Shown in pieces: positions 24,975 through 36,238 of a stretch of DNA of 64,000 nt (within the stretch, counting starts at the first letter, position 1; every line of letters starts with the position of its first letter). Source of the DNA: Leptodontidium sp. MPI-SDFR-AT-0119 (taxonomy: Eukaryota; Ascomycota; Leotiomycetes; Helotiales; Leptodontidiaceae); assembly GCA_020726505.1 (NCBI GenBank), contig JAHLEZ010000047.1, positions 1-64,000 of the forward strand, given 5' to 3'. The notes beneath the pieces are model-generated. The model was not told the DNA's origin. It saw only the letters and a program-made list of their open reading frames with translations, and did not search any database. The position numbers were made by a program, and so were the translations under genes.

Positions 24975-26305
24975 TTCCCAGTCATGTTTCCGAAGATGCT
25001 CTCTGCGTTTATCTTGTAGTGTTTCAGTCATCTTCTTGGGACTGAGACCTGCAACCGCATTTGATTGAGCTCTTACATGGATACAGGGGATGATCGAGAC
25101 TCTCTGGGAGAAGTTCGATGATGGCATGATGGTGGAAGTTGTCTTCTAGATATGGGAATGCTCTCTGTGGTTACTTCTGGTGTGTTTCCATCCTTCAATG
25201 ATGGGATTTACACTACTTCCACATGGATTGAGCTTCTTCAATATCCAGGAAAGAAGATGACAGAGAGGAAGGATGTGTGCTGGTCTGATACTAGATTTGA
25301 CAAAGTAAGTCCCCACTCACCGTTCCTGGCTACATCTTGCTAATTATCCTCCTAGTTTTAGGTTTCCACCTCGGGCTTCTGGGCTTAAGATGCTCTCTGA
25401 CTGTCACAGTGTTTCTTCTTCGCAGGAAGAGACCTGGCAGGCATTGATCGAGCTTCTTGGAGAATTCGAGCAATTACTTACACTGGGAATGGCATGTCAT
25501 GAGCTGGTATCTGGGGTGGTGTAGAGATGGTAGGGCTACGGGATGGTGACGGAGGTGAGATCAAGTTGTTTTGGTATCGCGACTCTCGCCGGAGGTGCGC
25601 GCGGACTGGACGGACTTGGAAGAGGATTCTCATTTCAGACAGTGAGCTAGTAGCTGCTGCTTCTCAAGACATGACCACGTAGTTAGAGTACTTCACAAAA
25701 CAAAAGTTAACTGTTCTTTCGATTTGATATCCTCTGCATCATTCTGCTGTGCCTGATGGTAATATGGGCTTTCTCCTTTGTTAAAACATCCTTGAGGAAA
25801 AAGCTCTTCCTGCCAGCCATGTACCATATACACTTTCGTTTAGGGGTTCACTCTACCTTGGAGGTAATGTGATATCCATGAATGCCGTATAACGTGTTTC
25901 TGACTTTTACTCTCTGACCGCTCCCCTTCGATATTGCGTAAATGAGTGGCTATTGCATAGGCTGAATTCACTTTCTTGTACTTTTGCCTATGACATCATA
26001 TTTATTGTATTCTTTGTTTAAGTCAATTCATCTGCGTCCCAATAAACTCTTTTCCGTTCTAATCGTGCCCAGGACTCGTGATGTCGTCATCCTCCCTAAT
26101 AGAATCTTCGGCGCTAGCGTCATTTTAAGCGAGACGCGTTCACAACAAACCCAGGCAGGGCTTAATTTCGACCTCTGATGTTTTTCTTCCCACCAGGAAC
26201 TTTCTTTTTCGACAGATCGCTCGATTCCAACACGAACAAATTCAATTCTTCTATTGGATATCAAGCAACATCAACGTGCCAAAGCACCCTGCAGTATCCC
26301 TCACC
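24975..26305. repeat. Intergenic stretch with three diverged repeat units
   Basis: The word ATGCTCTCTG starts at 24996, 25158 and 25390. Each copy is followed 55-70 bp later by a version of TTGAGCTTCTT, so three diverged copies of a roughly 80-100 bp unit seem to lie behind copy A. The rest, to 26305, shows no gene; the last 150 bases are probably leader of the next gene. Confidence 0.4.
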
Positions 26306-29300
26306 ATGGCGCAGAATGGTCAGCAAGACGGCTTCGGCCAGAACGCTCCTCTCCCTTCCCATCCTCCTGCAGGCCCTCAGGTATCTGCAGGCTTCGAACA
26401 TACCACCAACCCCAACGTCGCCCACATGGCAAACTTGGACCCTGCCCTCTTCTCCACCGCCAACCCCTACCTCCCCTGCCCATCCTTCCCTCCGCCAGAA
26501 CAGAAGAAGAGAAGCCGAGACGACGAGGACGGTGAGGTCCTAGGTCGTAACAAGGCCACCAAGATTAACAAGGAAGAGGACCATAGCAAGGCCTCGACTG
26601 CGTCTGCTGGTGGCCAGCTTGGTCAAGACTTCTCTTCGGAGCAGCCATTGACTCCAATGGCGAACGGTATTATCAAGATCGATCAGCCCCATTTGAAAGA
26701 TCACCAGGACTAATATTGAACAGATAGACCTAAGATGATGACTGGCGGACCCGTCAATCCCTTCTTGATCGAAGCATCTGTTGTGCCGATGTATCCTTCC
26801 CAGGATGTTACTCCAGCACCAGTACCAGCCAACCCACTCTCCTTCCAGCCCAGCAACACTCTTACCCGACTAATTCTAAAGATGAAGTCGCAGCTCGGCG
26901 GAATGAAGCAGACTCCCGCCTTCCCACAACAAGTTGCTGCGGGATATCCTTCTCCTGACGACAATTGTCAGCGGGGAATGGCAGATCAGCAGAGTGGATA
27001 CCCTACTGTGGGGCGGCAACAGTGTCAGGCAGGAAGACACCGGTTACCAATACCCGTCTCCCTGTGATAATTGTGAGCTCTCATACCTCCCGTGAGAGAC
27101 AAATCACTGACGAATGCAGATTCAACATACGGCCAAGAACTTGGTTGGACAGGTCAGCCATCCTCGTACAACCAGATGTACGACTCATATGGCACGCAAC
27201 AAGATTCCGGTGCTTACAGCGGCGCACCTGGTGACAGCTACGAGGTCAACGGTCAGTCTGGCGGCCAAAACTTCGCACCTGTCATGTATACCTCCGATGA
27301 TGTCCGTTCAATCATGGCAAACAAGGAGGCTCAGCTCAGCGAGGCATACAGCGTGCAGCTGGAGAAACTTGACAAGTCATGGCAAGAACGCATCGAGGGC
27401 CAGCGCAAGTTCGACTTTGATGATTACACTAAGCTCATAAGCATGAAGGACGAGTTGATTTCCGACCTGCAGGGTTCTTTCGACACTCAAGTTGAGAACA
27501 GAGAGAACGCCTTTGTAGCAGAATATCAAGCAGAGGCATCCCGTGCCAAGGAGCAGTGGAATGCCGCGTTGGGTGAGAAGGTCAGCCGGATCGAGCAGCT
27601 TGAGAATCAACTCAACCAACTGGCTAATGCCCCTCCACAACCCAACGTAGTCTACCAGGTTGATCCCCGTGTTGAAGGCTTGCAGGCACAAATTGACAGA
27701 TATGTTGCGACAGAGCAAGCAAAAGCCAACCTCCCAGAGCCAACCTCGTCAAACGACCAGAAGTTGACGGAGGATGTGAGAGTTGCCAGACAGATCGCAG
27801 ATGATCTCAACGGCGAGAAGATTGCCCTTGAGCAGTCAGAGAAGAAGTTGAAGGAGTCAGTCGACTCTCTCAACACACCGAATGAGGAGCTCGGAAAGAA
27901 GCTTGTCGACGTTGAGGAAGCTGTCAAGCAACTCACGAAAGACAAGGAGTCCGCAGATGATAAGGTGTCTGCTCTTCAGAAGCAGATCTATGAGACCCCA
28001 AAGGTCCATCCTGACACTGAGGCGGAGTTAGCTGCTCTCAAGAGCAAGGTCGAGGCTTTGGAAAAGACCAACGAGAAGATTCCGACCCTCATGGCGCAGC
28101 TCAAGAAGAGCCAGGAGAAGGTTGAGTCCCTCGAGACTGCTGCCGCCAAGGTCACTGGTGAGCTCGAGGCCAACAAGGAGAAGGTCCAGTCCCTTGAGCC
28201 CGCTGCTAACAAGGTTCCCGCCATCACAAAAGAGCTTGAAGAGAGCAAGGCAAAGGTCTTGAGCCTGGAGACCGCTGCCAGCGAGCATGTCTGCCCGGTC
28301 CTGGTACGCGCCACCACCCAAGAGAGCGGTATGCAAACATCCAAGGAAACCGGCTCCAAGCAGCCCACTATCTCGCGCCACCAGAGATACAAGGCCAAGA
28401 AGGAGGCAGATGACCTTATCGCCCAGCAAAAGATGTACGAGGATCAAAAGATTGATCTGGCGGAGGCCGAGGCCAATCTGAAGACCACCAAGAGCCAGAT
28501 GGACAACGCCATCGTCAAGAACACCCTCCTGACAGAAAGCTTCCGAGCTAAATCATGCGAACTGAACAAGGTTACGAAATATAGAGACATTTTGGCAAGA
28601 ATCCTGATCATCCTCGTCACGGTCCTGTACGCCGCTGCCTTGTGCATCCCACACCTTCTCCCCAAGCCCATGAAGCAGACATCGTCCTTCCAAACTACCG
28701 ACACAATCATCACCAGCGAAATTATTCCTTCTGCACAGATATCATGCATCCAAACCATCGACACAATCCTCGCCGGCGAAACTATTCCTACTGCCCAGGT
28801 ATCGTCTTTCCAAACTACCGACGGCGTTATCACCAGCGAAACCCTTACCCCTGACGATCCGAACTACTATGCCAACATTGCAGCTATCGTGGAGAAATTT
28901 CAGGACGAATGGGAAGAAAAGATGTTCGGCGCCTCCGATGGCGAGCAAATAAAGGCATGGGAACGATACGGCAAGTATGTCCGAATCTTGAGCGATGCTC
29001 CTCCACATGTCTTTCACTCTCAACCAGAGCCCGCTCCTATAGAAGAGTCACAGCCAGTCCAAGCAGAGCCGACCTCTCCCCCACAGTCTGCCTGGTTTTA
29101 CGAGTACTATCTAGAACTCTTGTGGACTGTTATCAGACCTTACGTTATGCACTTTCTAGAGCTTTTCTGGCTTGGTATCAGACCTTTCGTCGTCATGGGT
29201 GTCCCCGTTTTTATGGGCAACATTCCCCAGATACGGGAATGGTATCAAAAAGATAAGAAGAAGCAAGCTGAGCAGGCTGCGAAAGATCGCAGAGTAAAGG

Positions 29301-29311
29301 AGTTGGAGTAG
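26306..29311 (+). CDS. Coiled-coil protein with C-terminal membrane segments (copy B)
   Basis: Proposed exons 26306-26666, 26724-26966 and 27120-29311 give 931 aa. The first intron is a clean 57-nt GTATTA...ACAG. The second uses a weak GTCAGC donor; a second, stronger-looking donor (GTGAGC at 27073) follows a repeat of the same words but is out of frame. The head (about 260 aa) is Pro/Gln/Tyr-rich with a basic patch (QKKRSRDDEDGEV). The middle is coiled coil with an imperfect 22-residue repeat around KVESLETAAAKV, KVQSLEPAANKV and KVLSLETAASE. A membrane segment ILARILIILVTVLYAAAL follows, then a loop of three 20-aa repeats (SSFQTTDTIITSEIIPSAQI and kin). A second hydrophobic zone (about 820-895) and a basic tail end the protein. 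Relative of copy A by layout; function unknown. Confidence 0.72.
28681..28860 (+). repeat. Three in-frame 60-bp tandem repeats inside copy B
   Basis: Units at 28681-28740, 28741-28800 and 28801-28860 each encode a version of (S)xxQTxDxIxxxExxPxAQ. The third is diverged at its end. The repeat lies in the loop between the two hydrophobic zones. The unit length is exactly 60 bp, so the frame is kept. Confidence 0.8.
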
Positions 29312-29599
29312 ACGCTCACTACACACAGAACATACTTGTCGGGAATCAACACGAATGGGAATGGGCTGTCCTGTAGAGAAGAAATCGACAGTGGCCAAAC
29401 AAGGCGATACAGAGTTTGATAAATGCTAGGTAGAGAGAGAGAGCGATGGAGTTTAGGTACGGGGGATTCGGATATCCTGTTGTGTTGTATTATATTTTCT
29501 TTTGTCTTTCTTCTTCCTTCTTTTCACGAGTCATGCTTTCCATAGCAAGCAAAACGGAGTCATTTGATATGGTGTTTGGGATGTGGGAAGGATGGTTTG

Positions 29600-29900
29600 G
29601 TTCCAGATGAGGCGCTGTAGGTCAGTCAGATAACCAGGAGGGTTTTCACAGGCGACCAGACGGGTTTAAGTCTTGGGTTTGATTTTGGGGGATAGCTAGG
29701 AAGGACTCCTGCTGTTCAGATCAGGTGCTGTAGGCATGTCAGGGGACTTGCAAGGGGTCTCTGGCTCCCAAACGGGCTTGAATCGAGATACCGGTGTTGG
29801 GTGGTTAGGAGGGGTCTTTCATTAGAGATATCAGGCGCTGTAGGCATGCCACGGAGCCCATAAGGTTCCACTGACTCCCAGACGGGCTTGGATTGAGGGG
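29600..29900. repeat. About 111-bp degenerate tandem repeat, three copies
   Basis: Copies of A(T/G)CAGG(C/T)GCTGTAGGCATG start near 29606, 29719 and 29829. Each is followed about 50 bp later by CAGACGGG(C/T)TT. The spacing is about 110-113 bp. The array lies about 300 bp behind the stop of copy B and no coding role is supported. Confidence 0.6.
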
Positions 29901-30684
29901 GTTTTTTTGGATGAGGAAGTTGATATCTTCGAGGCTGTTTAGGCTCAAGAGCTTTACTAGCAAAAGAAGATATGCAACACCCTTTAACAGTTTGGTTTCT
30001 CATATCCTACGTGACCTTACGATTTGTGATTGCTTTCGTACCCAGTTTAGCATGGGATTCTAGCTTAGATCCCTCCAAAATACTCCTCTCCTGATTGCTT
30101 ATCTTGTCACTCAACAGTCTAACCATTCATTCCCAATCCATGGACCCTTTGACGTCATACTTATCAAGCAACTAGTAGGATAAAAATAGGCTGGTCGTTC
30201 CATAAACGCGTTCGCGTCGCGACACCTTCTGGTAGCGTCGTTCAACCGCTTTTCTAAGATATAAATTGCACCACCTGTCGAACTTTCGACATTCCAACAC
30301 CAGAACACTACACTCACTCTTGCAACTAGCACCAATACAAAACAAATTGAAACAGATGTTCCCTTCTAATCGGTCCGCAATCTCGCTTTCCCTCTGGATA
30401 TTTGATTGCGCCTCACTTTGGTCGTTTAGTGGATACGTCAAGAGATCTCCGCTGGGCATTCTGAATTGCGTACAAGGACACCCCGACCTTTGGGTGCTTA
30501 CCCTGGTAAGACCTCTGCTTCTCTTTTTTGATTAGAACATATTATCGTGCTGACTTACTTGGGCGTAGGTGCGACTGCTTGATTTCTGATCTTGGTCGAC
30601 GGTCATTATCATTCTCTCACCACACCAAAATTTCCCAAGGAACGGCCTACTCACTCGCCACTTATCAATAACATCCTCCTCACC

Positions 30685-31257
30685 ATGGCTTCCATACAAG
30701 CACCAAACATCGCCGAGGCACCTGTATTTGATGTTGACATGGGTGAGGATCTCATCATGTCGCTTGAGTTTGGTCCCCCTCGCCTGCTTCCTTCATCCAC
30801 AATCGATCCTCTGGCCCAAGTCGAAGGTTACGAGTCTACAATGGGATCTCAAAATACATCTAGATCCAAGTTCACATCCAAAATTCAACTTATCGGACCA
30901 CCTTCCTCTTGGTTCGGTCCTCCCTCTCTCGGTTTTGGACTCTGCTGCCCGGCGAGCAAATTCGATTCCAACGACCTGGTCAGAGCTCAGCCCACCTGCC
31001 AGGGCGACGAGTCTACTTCTACATGTACTACTGCCACTGGAGGCGACATAAAGGACAAGAATACTTCAGGCCGCCCAAGATCATGGTCTGTGCGTGGAAA
31101 GAAAAGAACCCTTGATCCAGAAGGTGTGGAAATCAAGGGTGCTAAAAGTGCCAAGGTCTCAACAGCACAGAAGACCACTAAGAATACGACGAAGAAGAAC
31201 ACCAAGAAGGCAGCGAAGAAAGCGATCAAGAAGTTTTCGGAGCTTTCGATCCATTAG
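30685..31257 (+). CDS. Small Lys-rich hypothetical protein
   Basis: A single exon of 190 aa starts at CACCATGG (30685), a good fungal start context. The first 110 residues are Pro/Ser-rich with no domain I know (MASIQAPNIAEAPVFDVD). Residues about 135-185 are strongly basic with runs of Lys/Thr/Ala (KKNTKKAAKKAIKK) and look like a nuclear localisation or nucleic-acid-binding tail. The leader holds a plausible 5'-UTR intron (GTAAGA near 30506 to GGCGTAG near 30569). A similar basic stretch occurs near the start of the gene at 57906, so it may be a short or truncated relative of the neighbouring family. Function unknown. Confidence 0.5.
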   Translation: MASIQAPNIAEAPVFDVDMGEDLIMSLEFGPPRLLPSSTIDPLAQVEGYESTMGSQNTSRSKFTSKIQLIGPPSSWFGPPSLGFGLCCPASKFDSNDLVRAQPTCQGDESTSTCTTATGGDIKDKNTSGRPRSWSVRGKKRTLDPEGVEIKGAKSAKVSTAQKTTKNTTKKNTKKAAKKAIKKFSELSIH

Positions 31258-31470
31258 ATTCCCCATACAAGACATGGAGGGTCTCTTGGGAGGTTATGGG
31301 TACGTTTGGTGCTTACAGTTTAAGCACCAAATTCAGCTTCTCAGTATGTGCTCTACACTTGATAACTTCAACAAGTAAAGCTAATGTGTTCCAGGAACAC
31401 GAGCGCTAAACGCACTGATGGAATATCTGGAGTTGGTTTGTGTTTTCGTTGCTTTGCAATTCCATCTCGT

Positions 31471-31493
31471 GGGGGTGGGGGGGGGGGGGGGGG
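31471..31493. repeat. Poly-G run
   Basis: Five G, one T, then seventeen G. No matching C-run partner was found nearby, unlike the G/C runs of the transposon at 42170-44027. The flanking 700 bases hold no gene that I can support. Confidence 0.8.
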
Positions 31494-32006
31494 CGCTCAG
31501 TCTGGTTATGGAGATCACCGACCCGGTTACTCAGTCAAACCCAAGCTACAGTAAGCTACAGTCTGCCCTTCAAACAAATGGGACTTCCTCAATTTAATTA
31601 ACAATACTACTCTACTGCTTTTGCTTCTCCATGCATGTGATTTGTGGGGATTAGCTGTTAGACGTACGAGATCAAAGTCCTCAAGTAAAGTTCTGCATTG
31701 CCTACCAAGGTTCGCATTTTACTCTGCAGATATTCTTTGCACATTCTAATAATATCGTGATCAAGAAAGGATGAATATCAGGAGTTAAAGTTGAATGGTA
31801 ACTTTAAGACGTAGTGAAAGATTGTGACATTTTCTGTCTGTGAGTTAACATGTCGACTCCAAGTGGCTCGCCTCTTGCAGAGCATGTAAATATTGCGCCT
31901 CAGATTTTCGATACTTTCTCCACCCAACATCACCACTAGGACCTTGTTAAGATAACCACCTAGTGCGGAGCCCTTCGCACTGTAAACAAACGACCGAATT
32001 ACTACA

Positions 32007-32435
32007 ATGGAGGGTATTACCAACAAGAATTATGCCAAGCAAGCCAGAGATCAGCAAAAGCCAGAGCTCATGTCAAAGTCTACCCCTTCTTCCATCTCAG
32101 TCTCAAAGAAACTAGGTCCACTGTGATCCTCCACCTTAGGCAGATTGTACCTGGCACCTGCATACGGCAAACCCCGCACGACTCAACCTCCTACCGGTCT
32201 TCTCCCCGCATCCAAAGTCACCAAGCAAGCACCAAAGCTCTCAGCAGCCGTGCGCGAAAAGGCAAAGAGATCCAGACTGCTGGCCAAGATGAACGACTAC
32301 AGCGAGCCCGTGCCTGAGATTGCGGAGCATATCAAGGTGGAAAAGGAACGAATGGCTTTAGAGGCAGCTCACCCCGAACGCGAAAACAATCCAATCAACC
32401 AGCAACCACGATTCACATACCCCACAAACCTCTAA
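32007..32435 (+). pseudogene. Small Lys/Glu-rich ORF interrupted by TGA
   Basis: Reading from ATG 32007 gives a coding-like start (NYAKQARDQQKPEL), a TGA at 32124-32126, and then continues in the same frame to 32435 with LSAAVREKAKRSRLLAKMND and a charged helix. No intron of usable size removes the stop: the only GT..AG pair around it is about 25 nt. Either it is broken, or translation starts downstream. Charged composition as in the neighbouring coiled-coil genes; identity unknown. Confidence 0.35.
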
Positions 32436-34000
32436 ATGCACCAGCCCATCAACATTCGAGGACCAGCGGCTCCACCTGAGAAGTGCTCCGGAGAATCCTT
32501 ATTTTCCCACTTCTCTGCGTCGTGGATACTCTCTTTCTCTCTTGCCTTCACTTTTCAACCTTGTTGTTTCCTCGGATTTTGGCATCTTTCAACAAGTGCC
32601 AAGGCTCCCATATCGATGGTAAGTGCATCCTTTTGAGGATTGACGAGAAAGTACCAATGCTTTTTCTCAGAATATGCATCGGCTTTCTTTCAAAGACGAG
32701 AATGATGGGGCAGCTTGGAAGTGGAATTGTCCGCAGTGTCCAAATTGTGTTGGGAAGAAGCGTAGGACCCTTGGGACTGGACTTCAATACTGGGGATAAG
32801 ACGAGCCATTAACGAGAGATGCTTGGTATATCCATGTCATGCAAATCTGGATAACTTCTCCAGCAGAGCTCTGCCCCATCCATCAACCTTGAGTGTTACT
32901 CTTAAGCTCAACTTTGGTTACTTGTTCTTTCTAAGCACAGTGCCCTTGTCAGATGCTGAAGTAAGGGGCGTTTTCTCCCTGGCTACTGGCTTTGGTGGCT
33001 TAGATTACATCTGGAACTTTCCAGAATGAAATTGCATTCATGTGCAGTCTTGATGAACGTGAACAGATTTCTCCGTGAACCCATCACAGTCCCGTTGCAA
33101 AGTAATACTGCATTTACTCCCCGCACAAAATACCGCCCCTGGCAAGCCTGCCATACCCTAGAGGAAATACGCGTTCTATGTACCTAGACTATACTGAAAC
33201 CTTTACGGTATAGCGGATACAGCCAACAATGCTGTCTTTCATGGAATGGAACATGTCCTGCAGCTTCGATGTTTGATGTTTTCTTTGCTGGTGATTACGT
33301 AATGCAATTCGCTTAAGCCCCTTTTGTTGAACTCACATGTGTTTGGCTGGAAGTTGTCTCTCTACGGTCGCACCATTCGAGTTCAGCTCGAGCAGGTACT
33401 TGGAGAATTCCAACACTTTCACCTGAGCATATACGAGGTCTTTGTACGTTCGCATACAGCGATAACACCACTCCCCCAACTCTTCTTACTTGCAAGGAAT
33501 CCCGCAACATAGTGATTCTTTTTTATAACTGCTTCTGTCCCTGGGCCCTTAACAGTCGTATTCGCCCGCCGAACATGTCGACCCTGTATTATTTTCCTTT
33601 ATATGACGATATTCTTATAGAAGGAGGAGCTGTGCTTCTCGAATATGAGAAACTTCTCGGACTCCGTCCCCCGGACGTGAAAACCTTCGCGATGTGTATT
33701 AGTGCTTTCGCGGCGAGCCAATTTCCCGGCTCTCCTAAGAAGGCCTACTAAAGTAGGTAGTAGATTATAGGTAGAGCAACTGGAACTAATGAGTATGCTC
33801 TACTGTGTTACCCTTTATATTAGGGAGCTAATCAATATCTCAGAAGAGCTTTCAAGCCGACTTGCCGAACGAAGCTGCAGCGAGTGAGGCGCAACAAGCA
33901 TACAGTCTCTTTCTGTACATCCTGCAGACAGTCTGTAACTCGCAGTGCCTCTTGGCGATCAGTCGACTTGTCAGATGCGAGGGCGGGTAGGATATTCGAC
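32436..34000. other. Gene-poor stretch
   Basis: No domain is recognisable. One coding-looking 58-aa frame (ATG 33575 to about 33751, starting MSTLYYFPLYDDIL) stands alone and may be a remnant. The rest has stops in all frames. Confidence 0.3.
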
Positions 34001-36038
34001 TTTACACGAGATATTGAGATGGGCATACGGGGTAACTAAAGGTGGGGATGGGAGAGGCGACGGGCCTGACGTCGCGCCCTGTAGGGAATCATCGAGGTTT
34101 AATTCTTAACGAGGTTTGCAGATGCAAGGTCTCTACAGCAGAGATTGCTTGGAATGATCATTGATATTGATCAAATCGTCAGGTCAGTCGCTTAGCTGGT
34201 TTGGTATCTCAATGGAATGCTAATTATAGGTAGTGAGAGTCTCCGTGGCGCCTCATACACACTGACATCGAACGTACGATGCCACGGCTCAGAATAGCGA
34301 CTTTCAACGTCTCAGTCTTAAATGCTCGGGGCGTATTAAAACCAACCCGAGTAGATCACTTTTGGTATAAATGGATAGTGTAAACGTAAAACAAGATGAA
34401 GAGGGAAAAGAAAGAAAGAAAAAAAAAGAGAACGAGGGGATAAACAGGAGGAAGGAAACCTTGATCTAATAATCGTTTAGCAAACTGCCTATCCTCTCCT
34501 AAGAAATTTGCTACCGGGAGACCCCGAGAAGCGCCTTTCAAATAAGACAAAAGAGACGTACTAATTTTGGCCCTAAGGATTTAGTAGAGGGATATCCGGC
34601 CATACGTACAATCGCTAACGAAATCGGCTTCCCCTTAAACTCACTGTAAAAGTTCCAGCGCTACTCGCTAGACAGGGATACCTGGATACACTATCCCCTT
34701 GACTGCCACCAGAAACACCCTCCTGAAGAGCCTATAAGGTGCGCTGAAGCGGGCCCCTAATAAAGCAGGGAACATTAAAAGTTAGCGCTAGTCATTAAAA
34801 AAGCCTCTATTTACAGCTAAATCGTATTATTTTCTATGAAAGACTGTAAAGCAATCTGTTAATGTACAAAAGTAGATCTTATACTCTTTATACTTAAAGG
34901 CAAAATAAGTCCTTTTGCTTAGTTGGCCTATATTAGCGGCTCTTTCAACTAGAACCACTCTTTTACGAGGGTGATTAAAGAATCGTCCTTCTTTTTATGC
35001 CACGTGGTTTGCTCTTATAAGCATTTTGATTAAGGAATGTTGATAAATAGGTACTTTTAAAGCGTCTGTAGATAGCCCTAAAACACGTCTCGTACAAGTG
35101 TGACAACTTAGTCGCATATATGAGCCTGCAAGCCTCAGGCTACAAGCCAACTATATATAGGGGCCATGCTCCCGCCACCTTCATAGCTCTCCAATTGATT
35201 CTTCCAAGTCAAACCGTCACAACAAGAGCCCGGTGCATCCTTTCCACTTTCTATTAGTGATTCTATAAGCTGTATATAGAAATCGTCTTGATTATGAAAA
35301 GTAATTGTTTTTATCTCATATTTAGAGTATTTGAAAATTAAAAAATAGTTGCTTAATATAATTAATAATAAATATTATATTAGACGACTTTAAATACGTC
35401 TAAGGCCACCATTATAAGAGTGGTACTAATCTCTCAGGTCTACAACCCCATTAGATTAGTTGTACGCGTTAAAGCTTTCCGGAATCTATATAGCTTTAAT
35501 AGCCTCACCAGGGCCGTACGGAGCCCTGCTTACAACTGTATTACTAGCAGTTTCTTTTAGCCGTTTTCGTACTTTTAAAACCTTATTTTTACCATCCTAA
35601 TATGTTAATATAAATAAGGTAAAGGCTCTATCCTAAAAGCCTTATTAGTTAACTAGACCCGATTTAGTAGGAAAAGCGTAAGCCTAAATCCTCGAGCCAA
35701 ACTTCGTCACGATTTGCTTTGCGTTTGACGACAGTCCTTGGATCCGATAGACTTTTGGAGATAAGCATCTTATTTCCTAACACACCCGGCTTAATCGAAT
35801 CTGTGATAAAATCCTTCTCTTCTTGTTACGGGTCGTAAGGAAAGGCTAGCAGTATTAACCTGACAACCTAAGGTATAACCGAGACACGTGATGGGATATC
35901 GAAGAGGATAAGTAAGCAATTATATTAGCGTTGCGCTAGTGTTCGAGAGTCTTATACTTAAGTCGACTTCGAAGGCTTTTCTCTTTTTATTTTTCCTTTA
36001 GTTACGAAGCGTACCCTTAAGTCCAAATACAAGTCTAC
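34000..36038. other. AT-rich decayed (RIP-like) repeat DNA
   Basis: Base composition shifts to AT-rich with many TAA/TAG/TTA words, and all six frames are closed, as in RIP-mutated repeats of ascomycetes. On the minus strand at 34356-34750 a broken reading frame has coding-like stretches (SYLKGASRGLPVANFLGED) that I cannot name. No terminal repeats could be paired. Confidence 0.55.
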
Positions 36039-36238
36039 TCTCTTGCTTAAGGTGATAGGCAGCAACCGCTGTAGCTTAATCCTACAACGCCTCTATTTTC
36101 AACAGACCTTCAATAACCCCCAGCACTTGTCTCCGAAGCCGCACAGGCACAGGCGTGTTAAACCCAATCTCCACATCTTCTATTATACATTCTTGACTTC
36201 CGTTCTCGATAGCCTCGTGAATCCCCCGGATGGCAGAC

